Counted from the stretch's first letter, positions 27,919 through 37,448 are shown. The stretch is 64,000 bases of DNA from Brockia lithotrophica (GCF_003633725.1 NZ_RBIJ01000001.1:751302-815301), one strand, 5' to 3'. Numbers and translations are program-made. The notes: generated from the letters alone by a model not told the origin.

Positions 27919-28956
27919 ACGCGCCGCATCGGAATCCTCGCTCCCATCACGTGGCGCATCCCACCCCGCGCGTACGGGCCTTGGGAATACGTCGCCGGCA
28001 GCCTCGCCCGAGGGCTCGTCGAACGCGGGTACGACGTCGTCCTCTTCGCCACGGCCGACGCGGACACGCCCGCGCGCCTGGAAGCTGTCTGTCCGGGACC
28101 TCTGGGCGAACGGGACGACCTTCCGCCGCGGCCGTGCGAACTCATGCACGTCGCCCACGCCCTGAAGCGCGCCGAGGAGCTGGAACTCGAGCTCCTCCAC
28201 AACCACATGAACTACCTCCCCCTTCCCTTCACGCCGCTCGTCTCGGTACCCGTCCTCACCACGTTGCACGGAGCCGCGCTTCTGGAGGCGGACTCTCGCT
28301 TTCTCTACCGCCGCTTTCCCCACCTGCCGTACGTCTCTATCAGCTACGCGGAACGCCAGGGAGCGCCGGAACTCCGGTACGTGGCCAACGTCTACAACGG
28401 AATCGACCTCGCGGACTTCACCTTCGTCGAACGACCGGGTTCCTACCTCCTCTTCCTGGGGCGCCTTAGCCCCGTGAAGGGCCCGGATCTGGCCATCGAA
28501 GTCTCCCGCCGCACGGGGATCCCCCTCAAACTCGCGGGACCCGTTCCTCCCGAAGACCGCGAGTTCTTTGAAACGAAAATCCGCCCGCACGTAAACGGGC
28601 GGTCGATCGAGTACATAGGGGAGGTTGGGCCGCGCGAACGCGACCGCCTCCTCGGGGGCGCGCTGGCGCTTTTGCACCTCGTGCGGGCCCCAGAACCTTT
28701 CGGGCTCGTGATGGTCGAGGCGATGGCCACGGGCACGCCGGTGATCGGAACAGCGAGAGGCTCCGTGCCCGAAATCGTCGAGGACGGCGTGACCGGGTTT
28801 GTCGTGGAAGACCTCGAAGGAGCCGTACAGGCCGTGCCGCGCGTCGCCGAACTCCGCCGCGCGGACGCGCGAAGGCGCGTAGAAGAACACTTCACCCTCG
28901 ACCACATGGTCGAGGGGTACATCCGGGCGTACGAAACGGTACTCGGAGAACCTTAA
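27919..28956 (+). CDS. GT4-family glycosyltransferase with apparent ACG start codon
   Basis: 345 aa counted from ACG 27919. The frame starts RRIGILAPITWRIPPRAYGP, a canonical GT4 N-terminus with the Gly-rich donor loop and WEYVAGSLARGLVERGYDVV; the C-terminal half has YLLFLGRLSPVKGPDLAIEV and PEPFGLVMVEAMATGTPVIG, the E-x7-E signature. AGGAGG at 27904-27909 lies 9 nt before the ACG. An in-frame TGA at 27910-27912 excludes any start further upstream, and the next ATG (28144) would remove the whole donor-loop region. Last gene of the cluster, followed by a terminator. Confidence 0.8.
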   Translation, partial: TRRIGILAPITWRIPPRAYGPWEYVAGSLARGLVERGYDVVLFATADADTPARLEAVCPGPLGERDDLPPRPCELMHVAHALKRAEELELELLHNHMNYLPLPFTPLVSVPVLTTLHGAALLEADSRFLYRRFPHLPYVSISYAERQGAPELRYVANVYNGIDLADFTFVERPGSYLLFLGRLSPVKGPDLAIEVSRRTGIPLKLAGPVPPEDREFFETKIRPHVNGRSIEYIGEVGPRERDRLLGGALALLHLVRAPEPFGLVMVEAMATGTPVIGTARGSVPEIVEDGVTGFVVEDLEGAVQAVPRVAELRRADARRRVEEHFTLDHMVEGYIRAYETVLGEP

Positions 28957-28967
28957 AAACCAACTTG

Positions 28968-28991
28968 GGCCGGCGTTTCGCCGGCCTTTTT
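28968..28991 (+). terminator. intrinsic terminator closing the glycan cluster
   Basis: 8-bp stem GGCCGGCG/CGCCGGCC (28968-28975 with 28979-28986) with TTT loop and a following TTTTT. Lies between convergent genes. Confidence 0.85.
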
Positions 28992-29013
28992 GTGTTGGGC
29001 AGGGCCCGGCGCC

Positions 29014-29250
29014 TCACCGCCGGAGGAGGAATTGAAGGAGGAAGAGAAGGAGCGTAAGAAAGAGGCTCACGAGGAGCGAAGTCGTGAGGGGGAAGTAAAA
29101 AACCGTGTGCTCGCGGCGAATCACGATGTCTCCCGGAAGACGCCCCAACGGAAGGTGCGTTCCGAACAGGGCGAGGAGCGCCCCCAGAAGGAAGAGAACG
29201 GCTCCGGCAACCATGAGGATGCGCCCGATCTCTCCGAGCAACGGCCTCAC
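29014..29250 (-). CDS. DUF2905 family small membrane protein
   Basis: 78 aa with two hydrophobic helices ([19 protein letters not shown] and [19 protein letters not shown]) flanking [15 protein letters not shown], the hallmark of DUF2905, which is very often found after ruvB in Firmicutes. GTG start overlaps the ruvB stop (GTGA). Confidence 0.85.
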   Translation of the reverse strand: MRPLLGEIGRILMVAGAVLFLLGALLALFGTHLPLGRLPGDIVIRREHTVFYFPLTTSLLVSLFLTLLLFLLQFLLRR

Positions 29251-30308
29251 CCCCTACCCCCTTCTCCTTCCCCGGGAAACGGGCGCCCGAGATGGGCGTA
29301 TGCGCGGGGAAGGGCTACCCGACCCCGAGGCGTGCGGGCGAGAAAGCCACGGCCCAAAAGGTAGGGCTCGTATACCTCTTCGAGCGTTCCCTTGTCCTCC
29401 CCGAGGGCGGCGGCGAGGGCGTCGAGCCCCGCGGGGCCGCCGCCAAAGACGTCGATAAGCGTGAGGAGAAAGCGTCGATCGAGCGGGTCGAGCCCCGCCG
29501 GATCCACCCGCAGACGGTCGAGGGCGCGGCGGGCGACGGCGAGGGAAATCCTCCCGTCTCCCTCCACTTCGGCAAAATCGCGCACGCGCCGGAGGAGGCG
29601 CAGGGCGATGCGAGGTGTACCGCGGGAGCGGCGGGCGATTTCCGCCGCCGCCTCCCCATCTACCTCCACGCCGAGGCGGGAGGCCGCCCGAAGGACGATG
29701 CGCGCGAGTTCGTCTTCCTCGTAGTACTCGAGGCGGAAGACGACGCCGAACCGGTCCCTCAAGGGCGCCCCCAAGAGGCCCAGGCGCGTCGTCGCCCCGA
29801 CGAGGGTGAAGCGCGGGAGGTCGAGGCGGAAGGTGCGCGCCCCCGGACCCTTCCCGAGGACGATGTCTAAGGTGAACTGTTCCATCGCCCCGTAGAGGAT
29901 CTCCTCCACGGGACGGGGAATCCGGTGAATTTCGTCGATGAAGAGCACGTCCCCTTCCTGAAGTCCGGAAAGGATGGCCGCGAGGTCGCCAGCGCGCTCG
30001 AGGACAGGGCCGGAAGTGGCCACGAGCTCCGCCCCCATTTCTCGGGCGATGATGTGGGCGAGCGTCGTTTTCCCGAGTCCCGGCGGGCCGTAGAGGAGTA
30101 CGTGGTCGAGGGGCTCGCCGCGTCGGCGCGCGGCGGCGAGGAACACGCGCAGGTTGCCGATCACTTCCCTCTGGCCGACGTATTCGTCGAGGGCCGCGGG
30201 GCGTAAGGCCCCGGTCGAATCGTCCCGTCCGACGGAAGCGGCGGAAAACGTCGCTTCCTCCTCCCAGGCAAACGCCGCGCCGTCCATTTCCCTCCACCCC
30301 CCGTCCAC
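29247..30308 (-). CDS. ruvB: Holliday junction branch migration ATPase RuvB
   Basis: 353 aa. AAA+ motor of branch migration. Walker A GPPGLGKT (74-81), Walker [11 protein letters not shown] (121-130), sensor 1 LVGATTRLG, arginine finger region APLRDRFG, and a C-terminal winged helix. GTG start has AGGAGGG 6 nt upstream. Follows ruvA by about 30 bp. Confidence 0.96.
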   Translation of the reverse strand: MDGGWREMDGAAFAWEEEATFSAASVGRDDSTGALRPAALDEYVGQREVIGNLRVFLAAARRRGEPLDHVLLYGPPGLGKTTLAHIIAREMGAELVATSGPVLERAGDLAAILSGLQEGDVLFIDEIHRIPRPVEEILYGAMEQFTLDIVLGKGPGARTFRLDLPRFTLVGATTRLGLLGAPLRDRFGVVFRLEYYEEDELARIVLRAASRLGVEVDGEAAAEIARRSRGTPRIALRLLRRVRDFAEVEGDGRISLAVARRALDRLRVDPAGLDPLDRRFLLTLIDVFGGGPAGLDALAAALGEDKGTLEEVYEPYLLGRGFLARTPRGRVALPRAYAHLGRPFPGEGEGGRG

Positions 30309-30340
30309 GGAAATCCCTCCTTGTGTCTCTCCTCACGCGC

Positions 30341-30970
30341 TCAGCCGCCCCGTCCGACGTCCCCCGCTCCCTCCGCGGAACGTTCCCGTCGGGACAAGAG
30401 GCGAAGGACGCGGCGGAGAAGGGCGTTGGCGTCCAGTTCTTCGCCCGCTTCGGCAATCGCCACGCGCACGTGGGGGTAGACCTCTTCCGGCCGAAAGCCG
30501 AGCGCGTACAGGGCCTCGAGGACCTCCCGAAAGGCCGCCCCTTCCGAAGCGGCCGCGGAAAGTTCGTCCCCCAGCTCCTTGCGCAGGCGATCGCGCAGTT
30601 CGAGGATGAGGCGTGCGGCGAGCTTTTCCCCAATCCCCGGAATCCGCCGAAGGAGGTCCCGATCTTCCCGGACGATGGCCCAGGCGAGCTCCGACGGGGG
30701 AAAGGACGCCAACGCGGAGAGGGCGCTTCGGGGTCCGACGCCGCCGACCCCCAGGAGCAAGAGGAAGAGGCGGCGCTCTTCGGGCGTCGAAAAGCCGTAG
30801 AGCTCTACGTCCCGCTCGCGAAAGAGGAGGTGGGTGTAGAGGAGCACCTCGCTTCCCCGGGGGAGCCCCAAGGGCCGAGGCGTGCGCAGGCGAAACCCCA
30901 TTCCCCCTACCTCGAGCACGATCCCCTCGGCGTCTTCGTCCACAAGCCGACCGCGGAGAAAGTCGATCAC
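30341..30970 (-). CDS. ruvA: Holliday junction DNA-binding protein RuvA
   Basis: 209 aa. OB domain with FLRGRLVDEDAEGIVLEVGG (donating the junction pin), tandem helix-hairpin-helix motifs (GVGGVGPRSALSAL, IPGIGEKLAARLILEL), and a C-terminal RuvB-binding domain (EALYALGFRPEEV). GTG start overlaps the ruvC stop (GTGA), so the two are coupled; the long upstream frame is not coding. Confidence 0.94.
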   Translation of the reverse strand: MIDFLRGRLVDEDAEGIVLEVGGMGFRLRTPRPLGLPRGSEVLLYTHLLFRERDVELYGFSTPEERRLFLLLLGVGGVGPRSALSALASFPPSELAWAIVREDRDLLRRIPGIGEKLAARLILELRDRLRKELGDELSAAASEGAAFREVLEALYALGFRPEEVYPHVRVAIAEAGEELDANALLRRVLRLLSRRERSAEGAGDVGRGG

Positions 30971-31470
30971 CGTCCCGTCCCCCCAACTGTGCGAAGGCGC
31001 GACGCGAGGCGGTGGGCGTGTGCGACGGCAACGGCGAGGGCGTCGGCGGCATCGTCTGGCTGCGGGAGGGCGGTCAAACCGAGAATGCGCCGGACCATTT
31101 CCTGTACCTGCTCCTTGGGGGCACGGCCGTACCCGGTGACGGCTGCCTTTACCTCCCCCGGTGCGTAGGAGAACACGGGTACCCCGAGTTCCGCAAGGAC
31201 GAGGAGGGCGACGCCCCGGGCCTCCCCAACGGCCATGGCGCTCGTGGCGTTGCGGCCGAAGTAGAGCCGTTCCACGACGGCCTCGCTCGGCGCGAGGTCC
31301 TCCACGAGCCGCCGCATGGAACGGTAGAGCTCGAGGAGGCGGATTTCGGGACGTTGGCCTCCATCCGTGCGCAGTACGCCGTAGGCGTGCGGCCGTAGCG
31401 TCCGCCCCTCTACGCGTACGGCGCCGTAGCCCAGGGTTTCGAGGCCGGGATCGATGCCGAGGATGAGCAA
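30967..31470 (-). CDS. ruvC: crossover junction endodeoxyribonuclease RuvC
   Basis: 167 aa. Resolves Holliday junctions. The acidic metal ligands are present: D7 (LGIDPGLETLGYG), E67 (VVERLYF), D140 and D143 (PDDAADALAVA). Begins with TTG, preceded by AAAGG 9 nt away. Presence of ruvC beside ruvAB differs from B. subtilis, which uses RecU. Confidence 0.94.
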   Translation of the reverse strand: MLILGIDPGLETLGYGAVRVEGRTLRPHAYGVLRTDGGQRPEIRLLELYRSMRRLVEDLAPSEAVVERLYFGRNATSAMAVGEARGVALLVLAELGVPVFSYAPGEVKAAVTGYGRAPKEQVQEMVRRILGLTALPQPDDAADALAVAVAHAHRLASRLRTVGGTGR

Positions 31471-31584
31471 CCCCGCACGACCTTTCTTCCGAAATTGTAC
31501 CCTGCCAAAATTGTACCAGAGATCGGGCGTCGGTGCGCCCTTGCGTCCAGCCTATTCTCCCTGGGGGCGGCCGCGGCGAAACGG

Positions 31585-32313
31585 TCAGCCGACGTCCTCC
31601 CACTCGGCGTTGGCGTACACCTCTTGCACTTCGTCCTCTTCGTCCAAGGCTTCGAGGAGCGCGAGGACGCGCTCGGCCGTCTCACCCTCCACGCGAACGG
31701 TAAGCGTCGGTACGTATGTGAGGCGCGAAGCGCGCACCTCGATCCCTTCCGACTCGAGGGTTCGGCGCACTTCCTCGAGCGCGTCCGGCTCTACGTAGAG
31801 GTGGACGACCTCCTCGTCTTCCTCGACCTCCCACGCCCCGAGGTCGAGGGCGCGGAGGACGGCCTGCTCCGTCTGCGGCGAGCGGGGAATTTGCACGACG
31901 CCCGTGTAGCGAAAGAGGTAGGAAGCGCTTCCGCTTTCCCCGAGGCTTCCGCCGTGCTTGTGAAACAGGTGGCGGACGGTCTGGGCCGTGCGGTTCCGGT
32001 TGTCCGTGAGGGCCTGCACGAGTACGGCCACACCGCCGGGGGCATATCCCTCGTAGAGGATTTCCTCGTAGCGCGCCCCCTCCACGTCGCCCAGGGCCTT
32101 CTTGATCGTGCGCTCGATCGTGTCCGCCGGCATGTTGATCTCCCGCGCACGTTCCATCGCGGCGCGGAGCGCGAGGTTTTGCTTGGGGTCCGCCCCTCCA
32201 TTCCGCACCGCAACATAGATCTGCCGCGACACCTTGGCGAATTCCCTTCCGCGGACGGCATCGACGGCCGCCTTGCGCCGTTTGATGTTGTGCCACTTCG
32301 AGTGACCGGCCAT
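31585..32313 (-). CDS. yebC: YebC/PmpR-family transcriptional regulator / translation factor
   Basis: 242 aa, normal length. Begins MAGHSKWHNIKRRKAAVDA, the invariant YebC N-terminus, with the acidic C-terminal domain VEEDEEVVHLYVEPD. Family members bind DNA as regulators or help ribosomes through proline runs. ATG at 32313 with GGAGGG 7 nt before it. Located before ruvC as in many Firmicutes. Confidence 0.94.
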   Translation of the reverse strand: MAGHSKWHNIKRRKAAVDAVRGREFAKVSRQIYVAVRNGGADPKQNLALRAAMERAREINMPADTIERTIKKALGDVEGARYEEILYEGYAPGGVAVLVQALTDNRNRTAQTVRHLFHKHGGSLGESGSASYLFRYTGVVQIPRSPQTEQAVLRALDLGAWEVEEDEEVVHLYVEPDALEEVRRTLESEGIEVRASRLTYVPTLTVRVEGETAERVLALLEALDEEDEVQEVYANAEWEDVG

Positions 32314-32495
32314 ATGCCTTCCCTCCGTTCTTCGTGGGGTGGACGTGAGGTCTGCCCTCACCCCCGTCGTGCGGACCTCGGGATCCCGTCCATGCCTCGA
32401 GCCTTGTGCCCCGTAGCTTGGACCGGGGGGCCGCTTCTCTCGGTGCCCCGCCAAGCGGGGCTCGCCCGTACGCGACTCCTTCTGCCGGAAGACAC

Positions 32496-32527
32496 AAAAA
32501 CGCCCCGGAGGCGTATCCGTCCGGGGC
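32496..32527 (-). terminator. intrinsic terminator after nadE
   Basis: 8-bp stem GCCCCGGA/TCCGGGGC (32502-32509 with 32520-32527) followed on the minus strand by TTTTT. The stretch to yebC (32314-32493) has another hairpin with GCCCCGC arms near 32450 but no gene. Confidence 0.8.
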
Positions 32528-32541
32528 AGCGGCAGACCGGA

Positions 32542-33294
32542 TCAGAGGGAGGGCGGAAGCTCCCGCTTGTGTTCCGAAGCGCGGTGCAGGGCCTCGATGC
32601 GCTCCCGCACGGCCGGCGGAGCCTCGCCCGTAAGGAGGTAGCGGTCGAGCTCCGCATACGTGAGCCCGAGTTCGCCCTCGTCCGTTTGCCCCGGCCAAAG
32701 ATCGGCGCTCGGAGGCTTCTTCAGGATGTCGGGCGGGATTCCCAGGTACTCCGCAAGCACGCGCACCTCGCTCTTCGTGAGCGACGCGATGGGGAAGAAG
32801 TCGGCTACGGCATCTCCCCCCTTGGTGGAGTACCCGACGTACAGCTCGCTCCGGTTCGAGGTTCCCGCCACGAGATACCCGTGGGCGTTGGCATAGGCGT
32901 ACAGCGCCGCCATCCGCAGGCGCGCCTTGAGGTTTCCCGCCGAGCGCTCGTCCCACGTGAGGATCGACGCGCATGCCGAACGGAAGGCGGCAAAGGCAGG
33001 TCCGAGGTCGACCTCGCGCGCGTCTATGTCCAGCGCCTCGGCTACGAGCCGCGCATGGGCGAGGGACTCAGGGGGGCTCTCTATGGGAAGCACGAGACAC
33101 GTGAGGCGCTCTTTGCCCACGGCCCGGCGAACGAGGGCGGCAACTACGGCGCTGTCCAACCCTCCGGAGAGGCCGAGGACGACGCCGCGCGCCCCGCTTC
33201 GGTCTACGAGTTCGCGAATCCACTCCACACGCCGCGCCGCATCTTCGGCGACGCGGACGCGGTAGGCTTCGAGATATTGCTTTAGTTCTTCCAC
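32542..33294 (-). CDS. nadE: NH3-dependent NAD(+) synthetase
   Basis: 250 aa. Amidates nicotinate adenine dinucleotide to NAD. PP-loop GLSGGLDSAVVAALV (residues 41-55), GTSNRSELYVGYSTKGGD and KPPSADLWPGQTDEGELG are all present. There is no N-terminal glutaminase domain, so it uses ammonia. GTG start at 33294 with GAGGTGA upstream; own promoter and terminator make it a single-gene unit. Confidence 0.95.
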   Translation of the reverse strand: MEELKQYLEAYRVRVAEDAARRVEWIRELVDRSGARGVVLGLSGGLDSAVVAALVRRAVGKERLTCLVLPIESPPESLAHARLVAEALDIDAREVDLGPAFAAFRSACASILTWDERSAGNLKARLRMAALYAYANAHGYLVAGTSNRSELYVGYSTKGGDAVADFFPIASLTKSEVRVLAEYLGIPPDILKKPPSADLWPGQTDEGELGLTYAELDRYLLTGEAPPAVRERIEALHRASEHKRELPPSL

Positions 33295-33346
33295 GGTTTC
33301 ACCTCGGCGCTCTTTCCCGCGTGCCCGCTTTTTCCCTCACAACAGA

Positions 33347-33376
33347 ACTATACCAGACGCATCCCGGATGAGGCAA
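33347..33376 (-). promoter_or_regulatory. promoter of nadE
   Basis: Minus-strand -35 TTGCCT (33376-33371), 18 bp, -10 TATAGT (33352-33347); leader of about 45 nt. Confidence 0.6.
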
Positions 33377-33441
33377 AGCGTCCCGAGGTGCGGAAACCGT
33401 CTGTTCGTCCGCGGGGGAATCTGTCGAAACACCCCGAGGGT

Positions 33442-33480
33442 GAGAAAACAAATCAAGGCGGGCCGATTGGACAGCCCGCC
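33442..33480 (-). terminator. intrinsic terminator after the safA-like gene
   Basis: 7-bp stem GGCGGGC/GCCCGCC (33457-33463 with 33474-33480); the minus-strand continuation TTGATTTGTTTT is T-rich. Confidence 0.65.
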
Positions 33481-33509
33481 CCACCCGAAGACAGCCAACT
33501 GCCTTTCGC

Positions 33510-34301
33510 CTACGCCTCCTCGACGTCTCCACCCCAGAACATCTCGGGAAACGCCTCGTCTTTCCCCGCAACCGCCCCGTCTTTCCCGGGCTCTACGGCC
33601 TCGTCAACCGAAGGCGCGGAAAAAGCGGGCAAAGAAGTGCGGGCGATCCCCTCCCAAAAGGCGCGCGCGCCGACTTCGGCCGAACCCCAAGGGGAAATCC
33701 CTACGGGAGGGGGGAAGGCTACGCCGACCGCGGAGCTTCCGGGAACGTACCCCGCCGGCGTAGGCCACGCCGTCGGCGGCCAGACGCCCGCTCCGCCCCC
33801 TACCGCCTGCGGCCAAAATCCCGGGAAGTACGCAGGAACGCACCAAAGGCCCGGGGCGCCCCATCCTCCGGGCGAAGGGGCAAATCCGAAAAACCCCGTC
33901 CCCGCTCCCACGGGCACGTATGTCGACGCGGCATACGGCCACGCGTTAGCGGCAGCCTTCCCTTCCTGCGCCTCCTGCTCTGCGGCGGCCTCCGCCTCGG
34001 CAAACGCGGCGGACGACGCGCGCACGTCGGGCGCATCCGCTTCCGAAAGCGAAGACGCGTCGCCCTCGGATGCGGGGGGATCTCCTCCCGCCTCCGCATG
34101 CTCCCGGACGAAATCCGCTTCCGCGGATTGAAGGTCTCTGGCCTCCGCGGCCGAACGAACCGGGGGAACCTTGAGCTTCATCCCGGGATGGAGGTCTTCC
34201 TCCGCAACGCCGTTGTACGCACGAATTTCCTCGGGAGTGGTGCCGTAGCGTTCGGCGATGGCCGCCCACGTCTCCTCCGGCTGGACGATGTGAATCCGCA
34301 C
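33510..34301 (-). CDS. safA: LysM-domain protein, SafA-like spore coat assembly factor
   Basis: 263 aa. A single N-terminal LysM (residues 1-50, IHIVQPEETWAAIAERYGTT ... YNGV ... GMKLKVP) is followed by an Ala/Glu/Asp-rich helical part (about 50-120) and a low-complexity Gly/Pro/Trp/Phe-rich C-terminal half. SafA of Bacillus has the same one-LysM plus repetitive-tail plan, and sits near the nad genes and yebC as here. No signal peptide, as expected for a mother-cell coat protein. GTG start with AGGAGG 8 nt upstream. The tail is composition-biased and will not align well. Confidence 0.75.
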   Translation of the reverse strand: MRIHIVQPEETWAAIAERYGTTPEEIRAYNGVAEEDLHPGMKLKVPPVRSAAEARDLQSAEADFVREHAEAGGDPPASEGDASSLSEADAPDVRASSAAFAEAEAAAEQEAQEGKAAANAWPYAASTYVPVGAGTGFFGFAPSPGGWGAPGLWCVPAYFPGFWPQAVGGGAGVWPPTAWPTPAGYVPGSSAVGVAFPPPVGISPWGSAEVGARAFWEGIARTSLPAFSAPSVDEAVEPGKDGAVAGKDEAFPEMFWGGDVEEA

Positions 34302-34402
34302 GGCAGCGCCCTCCTTTGCCCGCGTTTCGGACTCGGCGTCCGACCCCTCACCGCCCTTTCTATGCACGTGCGGAGAAAACGTGGCGAAAAATGGGCGCCG
34401 CG

Positions 34403-35260
34403 TCAGTCGTCGTCCACTTCGTACACCGGGTAGCTCCCGAGAAAGCGGACCTCGTGGCCGAGGGCGCGGAGTTCTTCCATCGCCGCCGGGATGAGCACGT
34501 CGTCGACGCCGCGGTCGATGTCGATGTAGAAGACGTACGAACCCAACCGCCGCTTCGTAGGCCGCGACTCGATCCGGCTTAGGTTGATCGCGCGCCAGCT
34601 GAAGCAGTGGAGGACCTGGCTGAGCGCCCCCGGAAAGTCGCGCCCGAGGGTGACGAGGAGGGTCGTCTTCTTCCGCTCGGACGGGGGTAAGCCCGCCGGC
34701 GGCGTGTGTCCGACGAGGAGGAAGCGCGTCGCGTTGTTTGGGCTGTCCTGAACGTCCCGGATGCGCTCCACGAGGCCGTAGCGCTCTGCCCCGCGTCGGT
34801 GGCCCAGGGCCGCCCACGGGCGGTCCGGGTTTTCGGCGACGAGGCGCAGGGCTTCGCTCGTGGAAAGCGTCGGCTCCACCTGGGCGTGGGGAAACGTCCG
34901 ACGCAGAAAGCGAAAAGACTGGGCAATCGCCTGCCCGTGGGAAAAGATCTTTTCGATCTGAGGGAACGGCGTTTCCCGCTGCGGTGGCGCGACGTAGAGG
35001 CCGTGGGCGATGGGGAGGACGATCTCGGCAAAGATCATGAGGCGGACTTCGTGGATGAGCCAATCCATCGCCAGGTTCACAGAACCTTCGATGGCGTTTT
35101 CGATGGGAATAATCGCAAAGGTCGTGTGTCCGAGGTCCGCGGCCTCGAGGACGTCGGGAATCGTCGGGTAGTCCACGAGCGTCTTGTCTGGCAACGGGAC
35201 CTTGAGGGCAGCCGCCTCAGAAAACGACCCCGGGGGACCGAGATAGGCAATCGTAGGCAC
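34403..35260 (-). CDS. pheA: prephenate dehydratase
   Basis: 285 aa. Converts prephenate to phenylpyruvate in phenylalanine synthesis. N-terminal TIAYLGPPGSFSEAAA, catalytic ATRF (T178-R-F in NNATRFLLVG), then an ACT domain with PGALSQVLHCFSWRAINLSRIESRP split over two strands (about 207-232) for phenylalanine feedback. GTG 35260 is favoured because GAGGTGG precedes it; an ATG 7 codons earlier (35281) lacks a ribosome site. Last gene of pheB-thrC-thrB-pheA. Confidence 0.92.
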   Translation of the reverse strand: MPTIAYLGPPGSFSEAAALKVPLPDKTLVDYPTIPDVLEAADLGHTTFAIIPIENAIEGSVNLAMDWLIHEVRLMIFAEIVLPIAHGLYVAPPQRETPFPQIEKIFSHGQAIAQSFRFLRRTFPHAQVEPTLSTSEALRLVAENPDRPWAALGHRRGAERYGLVERIRDVQDSPNNATRFLLVGHTPPAGLPPSERKKTTLLVTLGRDFPGALSQVLHCFSWRAINLSRIESRPTKRRLGSYVFYIDIDRGVDDVLIPAAMEELRALGHEVRFLGSYPVYEVDDD

Positions 35261-35306
35261 GGATTCCACCTCGTTCGGCATCGCAAGTTGTGCGCGCTTG
35301 CGCCTT

Positions 35307-36257
35307 CTAGCGTGGAGCGAGGACGACGGCCCCCTCCTCCACGAGGGCGAGGGGTTCGGGCACAAAGGAGAGGGCGAGCGGGTGTTCGGAAAAGCGGCGA
35401 CGGAAATCCTCCCGCGCCTCCGGCGTGGCGAAGACGGCCATGATCGTCGGACCCGCACCGCTCAGGTAACACCCGAGGCAACCGCGAGCGCGCGCGGAAG
35501 CGCAGAGGGCGTACAGTTCTGCGGCGCCGGGAATGTGGGGCAGGCGGTACGGCTCGTGCAGACCGTCGCCGAATGCCGCCGGGAGCTTCTCCAATTCCCC
35601 CGCCGCCAAGGCGGCGACGAGGAGCGCGGCGCGCCCGGCGGCGGCAACGGCCGTCTCGCGGGCGTAGGTGTCGGGGAGGAGGCGGCGGGAGGCAGGCGTG
35701 CGGAGCTCGACCTCCGGCACAAAGGCGAGGAGCGCGGGCACGCGCGGCAGGCGCAGGCGTACGGCGGCGACTTCCTCGCCATCCGCCCGAGCTACCACGA
35801 GACCGCCCAAGAGGGCGGGGGCCACGTTGTCGGGATGGCCTTCGAGGCGGGTGGCGAGGGAGAGGAGCTCCTCTACGGCAAACCTCCCCCCAAGGAGGAC
35901 GTTTGCCGCCACGAGCCCGGCCACGATCACCGCCGCGCTCGATCCCAACCCCTTGCCCGGGGGAATCTCGCTTTGGAGGCGCACGGCGAGCTCGGGCGCC
36001 TCGCGCCCCGCGCGCGCAAAGGCTTCCCCTACCGCGCGGAAAAAGAGGGACTCCCCCTCCGCCCGGGCGTCGGGGGGAACTTCGCCTACAACTTCGAAGC
36101 GCCGGCGATCGCCCGGTGAAACCGGGCGGACTTCGGCGAACAGGTAGCGGTCCACCGCCCAACCGACGGCGTCAAACCCAGATCCGAGGTTGGCAGAGGT
36201 CGCGGGTACGCGGACGACGACCGCGGGTGCCCCCGGACCTCCGTCTGGGATGGACAT
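35307..36257 (-). CDS. thrB: homoserine kinase
   Basis: 316 aa. GHMP kinase phosphorylating homoserine. ATP loop PPGKGLGSSAAV (99-110), N-terminal RVPATSANLGSGFDA, and C-terminal GCYLSGAGPTIMAVF. ATG 36257 has GGAGGT 10 nt upstream; a GTG at 36281 is an alternative. Lies between thrC and pheA. Confidence 0.93.
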   Translation of the reverse strand: MSIPDGGPGAPAVVVRVPATSANLGSGFDAVGWAVDRYLFAEVRPVSPGDRRRFEVVGEVPPDARAEGESLFFRAVGEAFARAGREAPELAVRLQSEIPPGKGLGSSAAVIVAGLVAANVLLGGRFAVEELLSLATRLEGHPDNVAPALLGGLVVARADGEEVAAVRLRLPRVPALLAFVPEVELRTPASRRLLPDTYARETAVAAAGRAALLVAALAAGELEKLPAAFGDGLHEPYRLPHIPGAAELYALCASARARGCLGCYLSGAGPTIMAVFATPEAREDFRRRFSEHPLALSFVPEPLALVEEGAVVLAPR

Positions 36258-36340
36258 CTCGTGCGTGACCTCCGCTTCCACCGCGCTCCCCCTTCTCTTC
36301 TCGTATCGCGACCGACCGAGCGGCCCCCCGGACCTACGCC

Positions 36341-37393
36341 TCAAGATCCGAGTGCGCGGGCGATGGTCCGAACTACGGCTTCTTCATCCGCGGGAAGGAC
36401 GATGCGCTCCGGGACGTGCGCCGAAAGCGCCGTGTCGGGATCCTTGAGGCCGTTGCCCGTAAGCACCGCGACGACGCGGATCCCCCGGGGGAGCCACCCG
36501 TCCCGCCGAGCGGCAAACAGGCCAGCGATTGGCGCCGCGGACGCCGGCTCGACAAAGACCCCTTCCTCCCGGGCGAGGGCGCGGTAGGCGTCGAGGATTT
36601 CCGCGTCGGATACGGCGAGGATCCGACCCCCCGACTCGTCGCGGGCGCGGACCGCCTTGTCCCAGCTTGCGGGATGCCCGATGCGGATGGCCGTCGCCAC
36701 CGTCTCCGGCCGCTCTACAGGAGCCCCACGGACGATCGGTGCCGCACCTTCCGCCTGAACGCCGAGAAGCCGAGGGCGACGGAGCGCCTTCGGGTATTGG
36801 GTAAATCCCATCCAGTAGGCGGAGATGTTGCCAGCGTTTCCCACCGGAAGCGCCAAGACGTCCGGAGCATCCCCCAAGGCGTCGACGATCTCGAAGGCCG
36901 CGGTCTTCTGCCCTTCCAAGCGGTACGGGTTTACGGAGTTCACGAGGGCGATGGACTCCCGCTCGGCGACGCGCCGCACGATGTGGAGCCCTGCGTCGAA
37001 GTTCCCCTCGATCTCGAGGATCGCCGCGCCAAAGGCTACGGCTTGGACGAGCTTCCCCACGGCCACGTACCCTTTGGGAACGACGACGAACGAGCGAATT
37101 CCCGCCCGGGCCGCATATGCCGCCGCAGAGGCCGCAGTGTTGCCCGTGGAGGCGCAGATGACGGCGCGCTTCCCCTCCTCGAGGGCCTTGGCCACGGCGA
37201 CGACCATCCCGCGGTCTTTGAAAGAACCCGTGGGGTTGAGTCCTTCGAGTTTGGCGTAGAGCTCAACGTCGAGGCGTGCGCCCAGGCGCGGCAGGGCGAC
37301 GAGGGGGGTGTTCCCCTCCCCCAAAGAAAGGCGCGGGGTGCGCTCCGTGAGGGGAAGGTAGTTTCCGTAGGCGTCGAGGATGCCCGTCCACAT
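36341..37393 (-). CDS. thrC: threonine synthase
   Basis: 350 aa. PLP enzyme making threonine from phosphohomoserine. PLP lysine K59 in [30 protein letters not shown] contacts the phosphate; [15 protein letters not shown] is the Gly-rich cofactor loop. Length fits the short Bacillus-type ThrC. ATG 37393 with AAAGGAG 10 nt upstream. Confidence 0.95.
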   Translation of the reverse strand: MWTGILDAYGNYLPLTERTPRLSLGEGNTPLVALPRLGARLDVELYAKLEGLNPTGSFKDRGMVVAVAKALEEGKRAVICASTGNTAASAAAYAARAGIRSFVVVPKGYVAVGKLVQAVAFGAAILEIEGNFDAGLHIVRRVAERESIALVNSVNPYRLEGQKTAAFEIVDALGDAPDVLALPVGNAGNISAYWMGFTQYPKALRRPRLLGVQAEGAAPIVRGAPVERPETVATAIRIGHPASWDKAVRARDESGGRILAVSDAEILDAYRALAREEGVFVEPASAAPIAGLFAARRDGWLPRGIRVVAVLTGNGLKDPDTALSAHVPERIVLPADEEAVVRTIARALGS

Positions 37394-37448
37394 CGTGCGA
37401 CCGCTCCTTTCGCGCGAATTCCCACGTCCCGGAAAAGGCCCGGACGGT

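Noticed and set aside
26413-28905. 830-codon minus-strand frame across the glycosyltransferase genes
   Set aside because: Shadow of three plus-strand genes with clear motifs.
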